From the NCBI GenBank assembly GCA_033239525.1, contig BSYO01000034.1:2666001-2730000 (forward strand): a stretch of DNA of 64,000 bases, read 5' to 3'. Source of the stretch: Nepenthes gracilis. Its lineage: Eukaryota; Streptophyta; Magnoliopsida; Caryophyllales; Nepenthaceae. Below, piece by piece: positions 1-11,985 of this stretch (the stretch's first letter is position 1; the number at the start of each line of letters is the position of its first letter). The notes under the pieces are model-generated. The model saw only the letters and a program-made list of their open reading frames with translations. It was not told where the DNA came from and ran no database searches. The translations under genes and the position numbers were made by a program.

Positions 1-1216
1 CACAGGCTGTATACGCAAAATGCCCTGCCAAAACAGTCTGACTTCTATCTGGACGTCTGGAATCCGAATGCTTGGAATTTAAACGATCCTTTGACAAATA
101 GCATATCAGGCAGCAATTTGAAGCAGACTCTCTTTAGGACAAAGCAAACTCGTCTCGCAAACTTCTTCCCGCTAAACTTGCAGGCTGATCATGCAAACTC
201 AAACTTCCAGAAGACGACTTTGTTTCACTTGAGTTTCTTTTAACTTGTCTTCTGAATAATAAACAAATCCATCCTTCGAGCATTGACTCCAATTTCTGAT
301 TTCTTTTGGAAACGTTTCTCTTGAAGCTACTCCCGCTTGATCAATAGGGTATGATACAGCTCCTCGTCATAAATTTAGCGTCCGAATGACACCAACTACT
401 TCCAGATTGAATCTTGAAGTCCTCATATACTATCATGCTTCAACAAATCTTTCAAATTCTTCAACCTCTTCCTGAGCATTGCTTTAGGAGATCGAACCAC
501 GAACTCTTTGTCCTTCGATTCTTCAGCGATGAAAGATTTGCAGGGACGACTATCCACCCGATCACAGCGACGAGTGGGAATGGACAATCTTCAGTCTTTC
601 TCTTGCTCCAATAATGACTTCAGACTTCTACACGATCAGCATCATTGCTGCCAACGAGATCAGACTTGCGCTTCATCGTCATGTCTTCTAGTGAGGATAA
701 ACAAGTTGATTTGACTTAAACTTCTTTATCATTATCTGCGACATCCAATCTTGAAAAATCTTCATTCATCTCCGCTTTCACTGCTAATCTCTATGCCAAT
801 CAAAAATCTCCTTCTACTCCGCGAGATTTCGAGTCGACTAACTTAATCACCTACCCTCTGCCAATCAAAATCTCCATCTACTCCACAAGATTTCGGACCA
901 ACCCAAATTTCAGACCACTACTCTTCCGAAATTACAAAATCCAACAAAATCTCTATATATTTGTAGAAACCCAACAAATTTCAAATTCAACAATTATATC
1001 AAGTCATACATTACGTCGCTTGTGCGACTCATTATTATCAGATGATCATCATTCCAATCCAAACCCAAACTCCTACGATTCGATCTTCTTATTCAAACTC
1101 AAATCTTCACAACTCAAATTTTAAAGTAATACTTATTATACCCAAATATTCAGTTAAATATTTATCCAAAATAACCCAAAGTACCTCTCCTTACGACATT
1201 TCTTTGATACCACTTC
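1..1216 (-). mobile_element. Internal leader of an LTR retrotransposon running off the left edge
   Basis: This stretch lies just downstream, in minus orientation, of a primer-binding site and a complete LTR (1217-3719), so it should be the 5' untranslated leader and possibly the start of gag of the same element. I see no long reading frame and no gag, protease or zinc-knuckle motif on either strand. The short frames present are uninformative. The rest of the element lies outside the window. The assignment rests on position only. Confidence 0.5.
1202..1212 (-). other. Primer-binding site (initiator tRNA-Met type)
   Basis: The minus strand reads TGGTATCAAAG four bases after the LTR terminus. 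This is one base off the common plant TGGTATCAGAG site complementary to the 3' end of initiator tRNA-Met. It fixes the LTR orientation as minus and its inner end at 1217. Confidence 0.75.
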
Positions 1217-3719
1217 TGTCACGAACCCGAACCAAGCAGGTCAATTTCTAAAATCTGAATTTCCAAATAACAAAACAATTAATACTAAGTCCCAAAATTC
1301 GGGTGTGACAAACCAAAATATACTTAACAAAATTAAAATCCTCACAGGACCTCATCGAACAACCGTCCGAACAATATAAATACGCCCTGCTCTACAATCC
1401 TCGTAAGGGAGGTAATAACCCGACCCAAAAATCATAATCAAACATAACAAAATATTCCACTATTTCCAACAGATAACAATAAGCCTATAACCGGCCAATT
1501 TCATAATCCAAATACATCAAATATCAATATGAACCATAACAAAATTGAAACTCACCAAATCGGACGAATATCTGACCGATCATGTCTTTACTCCGTATTG
1601 CATCCGAATCTTCTACTCTGAAGGGACAAAACAGAAAATGAGCCTAATGCCCAAACAAGTATCATATTTAGTCAAAAGAAGTCCAATAAATCGAGGGAAT
1701 GTCAAATGGGTGAAAATCCAATCAAATTTCGAGAATAAATCTAAATCACGACAAGACAAATCCAACCGAAATCCAAGATCCAAATTTCAAAATCTAATGG
1801 TAGTCTCGTACTCAAATCAAATATCCAAATCCAAACAAATGTCCAAATTTTCAAAATAGTCCTCGTCGGGACGTATATATATATAAACATATATATAACC
1901 AAAACAGAGGTGATCCGAACCAATTCCAAAATCGATGTCGATCCGAGTCCAAGGCCAAATCCAATGCCCGATCAGCTTGTGATCTGGGTCAGAATTCGAT
2001 AGCTGGATGATCCAATAGTGTGCGCAGAGACCGAAGTAGCACCGCGACAGATATTCCAAAGGTCCGGATCAAAACATATAATCAAAATCGTTTGTACGAG
2101 ACATACCAAGCCCAATTATAGGAAAAATCAGCAAATCTTAAATCCAAGTCCAAAATCCATATCCAAATCAAAGTCCAAAACTAATTGATGCAAAAATACA
2201 AATTATGCACCGAATTTGGGTTCTCATTATTTAAAGACTAACTTGAGGAATGGTTACACATAATCCCGGTAACCTTGGGCCAAAATCCATGTACTGTGTA
2301 CCCATAGATAAGGTTGCTCACTATATTTTGCTACCCGTGGCTTTGGGTGCATTCCTCAAGTTTGTCAGATATATTAGGACGTCCGAATATATTCTAAGGT
2401 CAAATCAAATTGTCTCAATGGGAAGGGTCACTACTCCAAGCCTTTCTGCCGCGTAAAGGATTTCCAAATAACAAAATAATCTCCCGCCTGGAGCGGGCGT
2501 AGTCTAATTTCCAAATCCAAATGTAGTGACCATTAACCCGGCACGTGCATGTGAAAATGCACGCCAATGCAAATTTCGTGTACATTTTTATATAAATATA
2601 TTAATATAAAAATATACGGTGTTCACTAAATTATTAGTACTTTAAAAATATTAAATTCTCCAAAATCATAAAACCTACCCAACAATCCCCACAACATCCA
2701 ATGAATTACATGTATGTCTTAATAAATAATTCAGGCATATAAAAATACATGTATGTTAGTAAAAATCCAAAACAGTATCCAAAATATATCAGAAATTAAA
2801 TAGACCAAAGAGGGGGTTTATAGATACTTGCCTGGACCTCATACTTTGCAGATCTGAAGAAAGGATGTCCCGAAGTACTCGAAACGGCCCTTTCTCTCTC
2901 CGCCGTGTGCGCTGCCGCGCCACTGCTCGCGATCCCCCACTCTGCGCAGCTTTCTACTGCAAGCTACAACCACCCACGGCCGTCGCCGGTTACCAGCGAA
3001 CCACCATCGGCCGCCGTTGACCACCTCCGAACACCGCCGCTCCTTCCTCGGCCCTGCACCGAGCGACGCCTCTCACCCGTGCGATTCTCTCCTCGCTGTG
3101 CAACTTCCGCGCACTTCGCCAAACACCCACGGCGACCACCGGTTGCCGACGTCCACCAGCAATCGCCGTCGACCACCATCACAGTGCTACCTCTGCACGC
3201 CGCCGTGAAAATCGCTGCCGACAAAGGCCGTCGGCCTTCTCGACGGTTTTCTCTTGGCAAACCACCACCACCAGCCACATCGACCACCACCGCGCCACCG
3301 ACAACCACCGCATCAACGCCTCCCGCCGCACGACGCCATCGCCGGCCCGCCTTCCTCCCTCTTCTCCTCTCTTCTTTCTCCTTCACCGACGAAACCCTAA
3401 ATCTCTCTCTCTCTCCTCTAACTCCCTCTCTCCCCGATCTTATCTCCTGAAATTTTCTTTTTCTTTTTTTTTCATCCTTATCCATCATTATTAATATATA
3501 TATATTAATAATATATTATATATATTTTTCATTTTATTTTTCTTTTATTCCAAAATCCGAATCGATATTCGGGTGATAATCTGGCGCACCCGACGCCAAC
3601 TTAAACCGATCCAAATATCCTTCCAAAATTTCTCAATATTTAATTAATTTTGTAATGCCCAATTTGCTCAAAATTATAATCAATATTAAATTAATCTGAA
3701 CAAAATCCGGGATATTACA
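1217..3719 (-). mobile_element. 5' LTR, family L copy 1 (2.5 kb)
   Basis: On the plus strand it begins TGTCACGAACCC and ends GGGATATTACA, so the minus-strand LTR runs TGTAATATCCCGG to TTCGTGACA. It is followed on the inner side by a tRNA-Met primer site. It shares a conserved block of about 150 bp (around 2270-2395, ending in TATTAGGACGT) with four other LTRs in the window (21035-42233 interrupted, 22008-23899, 43952-44536, 50564-52537; the block itself is lost from 43952-44536). A GC-rich, proline/serine-coding-like stretch (2870-3450) is matched by a shorter one in the 22008-23899 copy and is probably LTR sequence, not a gene. Its outer end abuts the integrase remnant at 3720, so it inserted there. 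Confidence 0.82.
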
Positions 3720-4690
3720 GGCATTCTAGGTCCGAGAAACCAACTTATCGTCCTGGGTGAGTAACTTGTAAGCCCTGTTTCGGAAGATCGTTGAGATGAG
3801 GAACGACCCCTCCCAATTAGGGGAGAGTTTGTTCCTGGGAGTAGGTCTAGGTGCTCTTTGAGCAGCTGGGAGTCATTGACGGGGTCGAAGCATTTGACCC
3901 GGAGGCTAGGAAGCCTCACTTTGGTGAGGACGACTGCTTCAACCCTGTATTAGAGGTTAAAGGGCGTCTCCCGTGTTGGTTCCCGTGGGGTCACCCAGTA
4001 CGACCAGAGCACGGATGGCAACTCATTGGCCCAGGAGCCCGTTGCATCTTTGAGTTTAGGCTTCAACCTATGAAGCAGTGTCTAGTTGGTCACTTCGACC
4101 TAGCTGTTAGCCTGCGGGTACACCATGGACGTGTGAATTAGTCTGATGTGTAAGCTCATGTAGTATTTGGTAAATCGCTTGCCGGTGAATTGGGTTCTAT
4201 TGTCGGTCACTATGACCTCGAAAATCCTGAATCGACAAACAATATTCTGACAAATGAATTCCGCTGCGTTCTACTCAATTATTCGTGCTAGGGGAGTCTT
4301 CTCGACCCACTTGGTAAAGTAATCGATGCCAACAATGAGAAATTTTCTCTATCTAGAGGCCAAAGGCAAGGGTCCAAGGATGTCAAGCCCCCACTGTGTG
4401 AATGGCCATAGGGCTTGCAAGCTCTGCAACTCCGTATGTGGCTGGTGGCTTATGGACACGTGGACTTGGTAGCTCACACATCTTTTTACGAAGTCTATAG
4501 CATCTCACTTTATCATGGGCCAGAATAAACCTTACCACATGATTTTGAATGCGAGGTTTTTTCCTCCGAAATGCTAGTCACACATGCCGAGGTGGACTTT
4601 GCCCAGTGCGTATTTGGCTACTCTGGGCGAGAGACATTTCAAGTAGGGGGTCGAGTATCCCCGTCGGTACAATCTTTCGTCGATGATCAT
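3720..4690 (-). pseudogene. Integrase remnant of Tat-like gypsy element
   Basis: Integrase would insert the cDNA copy into the host chromosome. On the minus strand, discontinuous frames give the zinc-binding region, then the catalytic core with GLDILGPLP, the second-Asp region (VIVTDNRTQFT) and the region around the catalytic Glu (VEVTN, after an in-frame stop). The C-terminal part includes SLRVKCFDP and EGSFLIS. The reading ends at 3720 within the motif normally read as R-T-W-N-A, exactly where the family-L LTR begins. Several stops interrupt it, so it cannot be functional. Confidence 0.8.
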
Positions 4691-4918
4691 GTACCAACCA
4701 ACTATCTTTTTTATTTGCCTGGCTTCCTCTGGATCTTCTGGTAGCGCTTCGACTGTTAGGTATTTCTAGTATGAGATCATCCAGTTGTTGCCCTTGGCTA
4801 CTTGCAGCACTTTGTGCTTTGGGCCGTCAATGCTGGGCTTGGCTTGGACTTCCCGTGTGCTCCTGGCATATTGTTCTTGAGACGCCATCACCGTGTCCTT
4901 GACCAGTTGGTCAACCTT

Positions 4919-5338
4919 TTAGTTATCTGCCCTCGGGATGTGCTTAATCTCAAATTTCTCAAACGTCTGGGTCTTTGCCTTTGCCTTTACTAGGTACTTA
5001 GCGAGTTGAGGGATTGACTCCTCGAAAATTCTTTGAATCTGGTTGATAACTAACTCCAAATCACTGTATACAACCAACGCTTTCACTGAGCACTCCTTTG
5101 CCAATCTAAGCCCTACAAGGAGGGCCTCGTATTCTGCCATGTGTTTGATGGTTGGGAAATCAAGCGCTAGAGAGTATTTGATCTCCAATCCATCTAGCGT
5201 TCTGAGAACGACTCCAGCCCTACTACCTGCTTGCATGGATGATTCGTTGACGTGAAAGGTCCACACAAGGGCACTCGAGATGCTTGCGTCTCTGACATGG
5301 TCTGGGGCATCAGGAGCTAGGGTCGCCGTTTCGATCAC
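4919..5338 (-). pseudogene. RNase H domain of Tat-like gypsy element
   Basis: A 139-codon open stretch contains the RNase H pattern: a W-x-F-H-V strand where the first Asp is expected (HVNESS, so the usual Asp is Asn), GAGVVL-like RAGVVLRTLDG, the helix AEYEALLVGLRLA with its Glu, and VVYSDLELVINQ with the third acidic residue. It lies between the reverse transcriptase and integrase remnants in the expected order. Loss of the first Asp and flanking stops argue it is dead. Confidence 0.8.
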
Positions 5339-5439
5339 GAAGTCTGCAAGGGCCTAACCCTTCAGGGTCGGCCTCTGTCGGAACTCCACATCAAACTCAT
5401 CCAACTCTATGGTCCACTTGACCAATTATTCAGACATCT

Positions 5440-6800
5440 CTGGTTTCTACAGGATTGCCTTCAGAGGTTGGTCGGTCTAAACAACGATTTGATGCTCTTG
5501 AAAATACGGCTTCAACTTTTGGGCGAAATAGATGAGGGTCAGGGCCATCCTTTTAGCATGAGGGTAACGGGACTCTATGTCTATCAACACCTTGCTCACA
5601 TAGTACACGGGCCACTATACGTTCCCTTACTGCCAGATAAGCACCGAGCTTAGGGTTGTGTTTGACACTACCAGGTAAAGATATAGGTCCTAACTCTCCG
5701 AAAGGGAGGTTAGGAGTGGAGGGTTGGCAGGGTACTCTTTCTGCTCTGGAAGGCAGCCTAGCACTCATCCGTCCACTGAAATCTGGTCACCTTCGTTCTT
5801 TTGATGGCCTTGAAGAACGGTAGGTACTTCTCTGCGGATTTGGCCAGGAATCTTGAGAGGGTGGTGAGTCTCATTGTGAACTTTTGGACTTCCTTCACGG
5901 TCTACGGAGGGTTCATGTCAAGGATGGCTCTAATTTTATCCGGGTATGCTTTGATGTCGCGTTGAGATAGTATGAAGCTCAGGAACTTTTCGGAGGTCAC
6001 GCTGAACACACACTTGGTCGGGTTGAGCTTCATCCTGTGGCCTTGAAGCATTTTAAAGGTTTTTGCCAAATCACGGATATGGTTGTTGGTGATTTTACTT
6101 TTGACGAGCAAGTCATCTGCGTACACCTCCATGTTCCTCCCGATCTGGGCTTCAAACATCTTATTTATCAACTGCTAGTAGATCGTGCCAGCGTTCTTCA
6201 AATTGAAGGGCATGACTTTGTAGTAGAAGGTCCCCTAGTTGGTTATGAATGAGATGTACTCCTCATCATCCGGGTTTATTTTTATTTGGTTGTAGCTCAA
6301 GTAGGCGTCCATAAAACTTAGGATTTTGTGTTCGGATGTGAAGTCCACCAGTTGGTCGATCCGTAGGAGTGAAAAGCTGTTCTTCGAGCAAGCTTTGTTT
6401 ACGTCGGTGAAGTCGATGCACATTCACCACTTACCACTACTCTTTTTCACGATAACAACATTCGACAGCTAATCCAAGTACTGGACTTCTATGAAGAATC
6501 ATGCATCGAGTAGCTTCTTCACCTATTCCCTTATGGCTATGAGCTTCTCAACGGAGTGGTTCTTGCGCTTCTATCTGATGGGTTTGTAATCGGGATTAAG
6601 GCCCAACTTGTGGACCATTATTCCGGTCGATATCTCAGGCATATCGGTAGGGATCCATGCGAAGACATTGGAGTTTTGCTTGAGAAAGTCCACGAGTTGG
6701 TTGCGAACCGGCAGGGAAAGGGAACCGCCGATGTGCATGCACTTCTCAGGTTCATTGGGTCCAAGGGGACTAGCCCCGTCGTCTTGCCTAGCTAGGCTTG
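5440..6800 (-). pseudogene. Reverse transcriptase remnant of Tat-like gypsy element
   Basis: Reverse transcriptase copies the element RNA into DNA. The minus strand gives MCIDFTDVNKAC (consensus V-D-F-T-D-x-N-K-A), FMDAYLSYNQIK, then after stops MINKMFEAQIGRN and the catalytic strand YADDLLVK, followed by KLNPTKCVF. The YADD acidic pair is intact, but the frame is split into at least three pieces by stops, so this is a pseudogene. Order and spacing match gypsy pol. Confidence 0.85.
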
Positions 6801-6869
6801 TTGCAACATTACTTCATCATGGAAGTCTAAGTTCTCAGCCGGTCGGTTAGGTGCGGCGGGTGCGACCTA

Positions 6870-7290
6870 GGATAGGTAGCACGTTCATCCCATCATTTAA
6901 TTGCTAACGCTTCCCCTATTTCATATGGAGTCGGGAACTTCACTTTCAAGTGAGGGGTCGGTGTCAAGGCCCTGAAGGTGGCTAGGAATGGTCAGCCTAG
7001 AATAGGATTGTAGACAGACAGTAGGTCAACGTCGAAGAACATAAGTGCTCACGTAGTTGTACGTGGGTGAGTTCCCATTTTGACCTCTAGTTGAATTTCT
7101 CCCTGTATGGGCACTAGTTCATTATCCAAGCCACACAGAGAGCCATCGGCTGCTCTCATCTGGCTCTTTTTTAGTCCAAATTTAAAGAATTATCAAGATA
7201 AGTAAATTTTGAGAGTTTCATTATCAATGAAAATTAATTTCAATTGGTAGTTAAGCGTACCATCTGAAATGAGGATTAATACAATAAAAG
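6870..7290 (-). pseudogene. Aspartic protease remnant of Tat-like gypsy element
   Basis: Interrupted minus-strand reading gives a FIDNET segment where retroviral-type proteases have Asp-(Ser/Thr/Asn)-Gly. It is followed by a region resembling GTHPRT and DLLSVYNPILG, matching the DLPSAYNAILGRP motif of Tat-like proteases. The Gly of the active-site triad is replaced by Glu, as in the element at 26.7 kb. Frameshifts and stops are present. Confidence 0.65.
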
Positions 7291-7599
7291 GGTTTGAATG
7301 AGGGGAGGTTATATGTGCCAGATCATCATTACTAAAACTAATAATATCAGTCCTTGCCCCTACCCTCACTCTCTTGCTATTGGACGTGGTCTCGGGCCTA
7401 TCTTGGCCGCTGCACTTGGCTGGCCTGCTCGAGATAATACTAATGACACCGGCGGCGACACAGTTCGTCGGGGGTTCCCTAGCTTCGTCGTCGGTGACCT
7501 CGAGGGCTTGCCCCTAACTTCTCAAGAACCGTGTGAGGTGCCCTCGGTGGACCAAGTTTTCAATTTTCTTTTGTTGGGTTTGGCAGTCCTCCATAGTAT

Positions 7600-9018
7600 G
7601 TCCTAGGGACCAGTGAAAATGTCAATACTTTATCTGGTCTCCCACCTCTAGATTCTTCGGCGGTTTAGGCCACTTCAGAAATTTCTCATCCCGAATCTGT
7701 ATCAAAATGTTCGAGTGAGTGTCGTTCAGGGGTGTCAGGGTCAGGGGCCCGAACTCCCTTCGGACACTCAGCTTGAACCATGGTTCCTTATGAGGTTTTT
7801 GAGTGTGGCCGCCATCTTTATTTCTCTTCTTCCCAACAGTCGATCCTTACAGCTATCGGTTCGTGCATTCAGGATGCTTCTATTTGTTAGCCTCCTCTTC
7901 CATAATGTAGCCCCGAGCGATGGCCTTAGTTTCCCAGAAGGATTGGGGGCGCTGGTGTGCCAAATGCTTGAAGAACTCACCAGTTGCCAATGTAGTGATG
8001 ATGACACTCAGCTTAATCTTGTCGGAGAGTTGGGGGATTCGGTGAGCTTCTGCGGTGAAGCGGTTGAGGAACCACTTTAGGCTCTCTTCCGACTTTTGGC
8101 GAAGGCAGATAAGGTGTTAGGGCTACTTCTCTTCCCTCCGGCTGAAGGCGAACCGGCACAGGAAGAAGTTGGAAAGCTTATCATAGAGTTTGGCTGGAGG
8201 TCGTGAAACCAAAGCCTGGCATCCCCTTGAGCGTCAGGAGAAAGCATTGGCACATATCAGCCTCGCTTACTTTGTGGAAGGACAGCAGTGTCCAGAAGTA
8301 GTCTAGGTGATCCATCGGATCCGTATTTTTGTCGTACACGTCCAGCGTAGGCATTTTGAACTTGAGGGGGAGTGGCTGTGTTCGGATGTTGATGGCGAAC
8401 TGCAACCTCCTCAAGTCAAGTGCATGTTGCCCGGGTTCTACCTTAAATTCGTGCTATCATATCTTTTCCACCTTCTCCTCTATTTGAGGGGTAGACTCAT
8501 TCCTCTTTGCGTTGATGAAATTTCGGAGCTCGAAGTTCTCTTGGGGGTCATGCAAGTAGTGGCGGCTGCCCGTGTGGGGCGGTCGTGTACTGGAGGATCC
8601 CTCTCCTCTGGTAGTGGGCCTTCTATTGCTGCATGAGTTGTGGGGATTCTGCTGCTCCTGGCTTTCTTTTGGCGCATCCCTACTAAGGAGGCTCCGAGCT
8701 ATCGTTTGGGCCCTGTTACCTGAGACTACCTGTGCCTCGGCGTTGCCAAGCCTGGCTGTACTTGTTGTTGGCCCCTCGCCCTGTGCCTCCTCTGCTTGGA
8801 GGCCGACGCCTAAAGTCCCGGGGGGAGGCTCCCATCCACAGTGTGCCAGCTCGAGCGCACAGTACTTGAAACATTTGCTTCATGTCGCCTACGTCAGCAG
8901 CAAGCTTGCGCATGTCGGGCTTGAGCTGCTCACCGGCACGGCTACCCATAGAGGGGTCGTTGCCGTGGGTAGTAGCGTCCCTCGCTGGTGCGCTAACTTG
9001 CACTCTAGTGTTAATCAT
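7600..9018 (-). pseudogene. gag remnant of Tat-like gypsy element
   Basis: The reading starts at 9018 with MINTRVQV, 58 nt inside the primer-binding site. It continues in broken frames through a Gag-like region with LKFKMPTLDVYDKNTDPM and DHLDYFWTLLSFHK (about 8181-8350), which corresponds to the P-Y-D-G-x-x-D-P-x-x-H-L region of plant gypsy Gag. The zinc-knuckle end cannot be read cleanly. Gag would form the virus-like particle. Stops throughout make it non-functional. Confidence 0.75.
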
Positions 9019-9075
9019 CTTATGAGCAGGAGAATGAATATTATAACGAGTGGTTAGACTTTTTTATCGTTCCTA

Positions 9076-9088
9076 CAGACGGCGCCAA
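9076..9088 (-). other. Primer-binding site, TTGGCGCCGTCTG type
   Basis: The minus strand reads TTGGCGCCGTCTG directly after the LTR terminus. The identical 13-mer follows the LTR of TE2 (15451-15463), and a related one (TTGGCGCTATTTG) is at 24816. This type of site is common in plant Tat/Athila-like gypsy elements. Confidence 0.75.
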
Positions 9089-10021
9089 TGATGCGTCTCT
9101 GGGTTTGGGTTCTTGTGCTAATTAAGGAGCTTTTAGATTCCTCGACTCGGGTGGATCATGAACGGGTCCGATCTCTTCGTCTCTCAACCTGGGCCTTGTG
9201 TACAATAAACGACAAATAAGAGGTCGGAAGATAGCGGGATATTCTCCCACTATAAATATTCAACATTCAAGTTAGAAATCTTTCCCAGGAGATTGAAAAA
9301 TGCAAGGGTGGAAGTAAACATGATGGAGAATGCATGTATGCTAGAATACAGGGGGTGTGAGCTGTGTTTTTGAGGAGGCTTGTGCTTCCCTTCTTGCACT
9401 GCTGAGAGTGGCTGACTAGAGTCGTCGAATTGAGACCGTGGTTTTGGGGAAAGAGAGTTAGATCTTTTCCCTCATTTTTTTTGAGTGCAGGGTGCAAGGA
9501 TTGATCTTAGATCTCAAGTCACCATTTAGGATTTTTGGAAATGTTATTCCAGATCCCCTTCTTCGTTGAGGGAGAAGGTATTTATAGGCTCAATGGAGGA
9601 GGCTTTTGGACACGAGAACCTTCGACAGGTGGCTTGTCCGGATTTGCTAGCTGCTAAGTGCTGACGGTAGCCAGCAGGGTCAGTTGTCGCATTGTAGTGG
9701 CATGGGATTGTCATCGGGCGTGGCTAACGTAAGTCTGTTTGACTTTACTTTGATTGGTCGAGCAGTTGTTGGTACGACGTGCGTTGCGGCTTATTAGCAT
9801 TGACTTTTTCTCCCATTGGCTAATATTCTCTAAGCCAGTGCCTCCTATGCTGGCAGTCTACTGCCGCTTCAATAGGGGTGCGGGGGAAACTGACAGGCAC
9901 CCAGTGGGCTTTGCTCCATGTCTCTTGGGGTGGTGTTGTTGGGTCAGGCCCATTTGCTAGTTGGACCTGCCTGCTATCTATTGGGCTTTGTTGGCTCTGG
10001 CTCAGATTCGTGTTAGATCCA
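9089..10021 (-). mobile_element. 5' LTR of the truncated Tat-like element
   Basis: The inner end is fixed by the primer-binding site; the plus strand starts TGATGCGTCTCTG at 9089. A minus-strand TATA box (CTATAAATACC, about 9579-9589) fits an LTR promoter reading into gag. The outer end lies at about 10021, or 10037 if the terminal CATCA is used. The shorter end is preferred because from 10025 the sequence matches an intact repeat copy at 16876. No partner 3' LTR remains. Confidence 0.7.
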
Positions 10022-10024
10022 TCG

Positions 10025-10442
10025 GTATTATTCATCAATTAAAAAATAATAAATTATGGTTTTAGTCAACATGTCATTAGCACGTCGTAACTGCATTTCT
10101 CAAAAAAGTATGTCAACGTGTTGATATCTTATTGTGTCCGTGTCAAATATCTATGCGCTTCCTTTTTAGACTGTAATAACCAAGTGAAGCTATAAAGTAA
10201 CAACTTAGAGACTCAATTTTTCTTCTCATTTTTGCGTTTTCCATTCTATATTGGAGCATGCTTTACCTAGTTGTTGTTGTTGACTCTATGCAGGGAAAAC
10301 AATGAATCAGATTTAGGAGGAGGAATCAAATCCAATTTCAACCCAGCACGAGGAATCCTACTTTGAGTAGTTAGATTTTGCCCCATTTTTAGCAAATATA
10401 TATATATATATAAATTTAAAATGCAAAAAAAAAAAAATCCAT
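10025..10442. repeat. Unknown repeat, copy A, left part
   Basis: This stretch is closely matched by 16876-17310, including the AAATTATGGTTTTAG start, a TGCATTTCTCAAARAAG block and the terminal poly-A followed by TCCAT. TE2 is inserted immediately after TCCAT. Copy A continues at 16452 (GCAGGAACCCCGCCCC). No coding capacity was recognised. Confidence 0.75.
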
Positions 10443-11433
10443 TGTTGCATTTCGGATCCGTGGTTTCCAAGCAATACCAATGTTCGGGATTTAGGGTCGT
10501 AGAGAGAGAGAGATTAAGACCGAAATTTTTTACGTGGAAAACCTCCTCTTAAATGGGGAGGAAAAATCACGAGACTCAGGTCCTTTAAAAATGCTTCACT
10601 ATTAAGATGAAAGTATTTACAAAGTACAAGTATTAGGGTTAATTCATTCATTGTCTCTTATTTTATACTTCTCTTCTGGGAGGTTTTGCTCGCTGGGAGG
10701 CTTTGACACTCTCGTCGGGAAGCTTTGTCACTCTTTTCTTCCATCTTACCGGGAAGAGAGGGATTAAGTAGCCGAGAGAGAGAAATAGTAGGGTCCTTTC
10801 CTTCTTCTGGAATGAGCTCAAAGAGAGAGAGTCGGTCTAGCGTCCCCCTTCAAATGGGGTTTTGCCGGGTATTTATAGGGAAGATCATGTCGTTGGGGAG
10901 GAGACACGTGGCAGGCGACGGATGGTCGAGATGCTGCTCACTGTCCCACTGACCCCATTTAATGCTGCTGACGTACGGAAGAGCACGCTGCCGGCACCGC
11001 TGGTAGGCCTGTGTGTGTCAGGCGCATACGATCCAGGTGTCAGTCTTGATTTGACTAGGCATGCCCTGTTGAGACGGTGACTGACAGTGGTTGCAGGTTC
11101 CTTGGAAATCAGCGAGGTTGCTTAGTTGGCGCTCTCGGTCGCGTAGATGACAGTCCTCGTCCTTGCGTGGCGTTATCTGTTACTTTGCGGGTTCGCGGAC
11201 CTATCAGAAAGGGCAGCTCTCGGAGGATCCTTTGAGGAAAGTCCTCGAGTCTCCTTGTGAGCTATCGAGACCTCTCGGACGTCTGCTGTAGCCTTGGGCC
11301 TTTGAACATTGGCCTCTATCTTGGGCCTCTCGGGCTATCCAGCCTTCTTGGTTCGTAAGCTCATTTCGGGGCATTTCGCTTGGGCCTTCCCTTTGGACCG
11401 TGCTTTTATAGGCCCCTATGTTGGGGCCCAACA
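10443..11433 (-). mobile_element. 3' LTR of TE2
   Basis: 991-bp copy. The minus strand starts TGTTGGGCCCCAACAT and ends CCGAAATGCAACA. A minus-strand TATA-like CTATAAATACC lies at about 10867-10877. A GA-rich tract (AGAGAGAGAGA near 10501) and clusters of GGCCCAAG on the minus strand (11290-11400) are shared with the other LTR. Confidence 0.9.
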
Positions 11434-11444
11434 TAGCCCCCATG
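11434..11444 (-). other. Polypurine tract of TE2
   Basis: The minus strand reads CATGGGGGCTA immediately before the 3' LTR. The element at 21984-41069 has the near-identical GCATGGGGGATAG before its 3' LTR (40121-40133). This is the expected primer for plus-strand DNA synthesis. Confidence 0.7.
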
Positions 11445-11857
11445 TTGAAGGGCTTGAGGCTCTCGGCCGTTTGGCATGAAGTCGCTTGGTCTTCTTGAGG
11501 AGTTGGTTGTTTCTTGCTCGAATTTGGCCGTGCGCGTGCTTATAACTCGATAGGGACGTTCCTGAGCACGTCAGAGTTCAACAGTCCGTGTTTCGGATCA
11601 GGCCCTTTAAGCAGGTAGTCTGAGCACGTGTCTGTCCTTAGGGCGAATGCGGCGTTAAGCTTGGTGGGAGTTGATCCCAAGACTTCTTCCAGGTCCAAGA
11701 CCTCTCCAGCGCCGCCGTTTTTGGGCTTCTGAGATGCATTAAATGCTGAAGTGCGCGCTGACAGGCGCCTCGGGAAGGAAAGGTCATCATTCTTCTGAGA
11801 CGAATGGCCGGGGACGCGTGGCAAGGGTAATGAGCGCGCTCTTTTGAATTCTCGGAG

Positions 11858-11865
11858 TATTTAAA
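11858..11865 (+). promoter_or_regulatory. TATA-like box of the TE2 antisense gene
   Basis: TATTTAAA lies 128 bp before the ATG at 11986, followed by a pyrimidine-rich leader-like stretch. A TATAAAAT occurs at a similar distance before the homologous ORF in the element at 35.5-38.8 kb. Confidence 0.5.
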
Positions 11866-11985
11866 CGCCTCCTTGCCCCGACTTTCCAACTTTGCGCATG
11901 GTTTTTGTTTTCTCCTCCAAAGTGTTGAGGATTTTCGTTCTTCCGTCGCTCGAGTTTCTTCTCCATTTTTTATTTTTTGACGTCC

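Larger units (their letters stand above)
3720..10021 (-). mobile_element. Truncated Tat-like Ty3/gypsy element
   Basis: Read on the minus strand the order is LTR (10021-9089), primer-binding site, gag, protease, reverse transcriptase, RNase H, integrase. This is the Ty3/gypsy order. The 3' part (end of integrase, 3' untranslated region and 3' LTR) is missing because the family-L element is joined at 3720. All domains carry stops and frameshifts. The gag start (Met-Ile-Asn-Thr-Arg), the LTR start TGATG and the TTGGCGCCGTCTG primer site tie it to the element at 21984-41069. The edge near 10021-10037 is uncertain by about 15 bp. Confidence 0.85.

Noticed and set aside
2905..3450. 181-codon Pro/Ser/Arg-rich open frame (and an overlapping 174-codon frame on the other strand)
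   Set aside because: It lies in the GC-rich part of a family-L LTR; the equivalent part of the LTR at 22008-23899 has no such frame. Low-complexity CCACC-type composition keeps both strands open.
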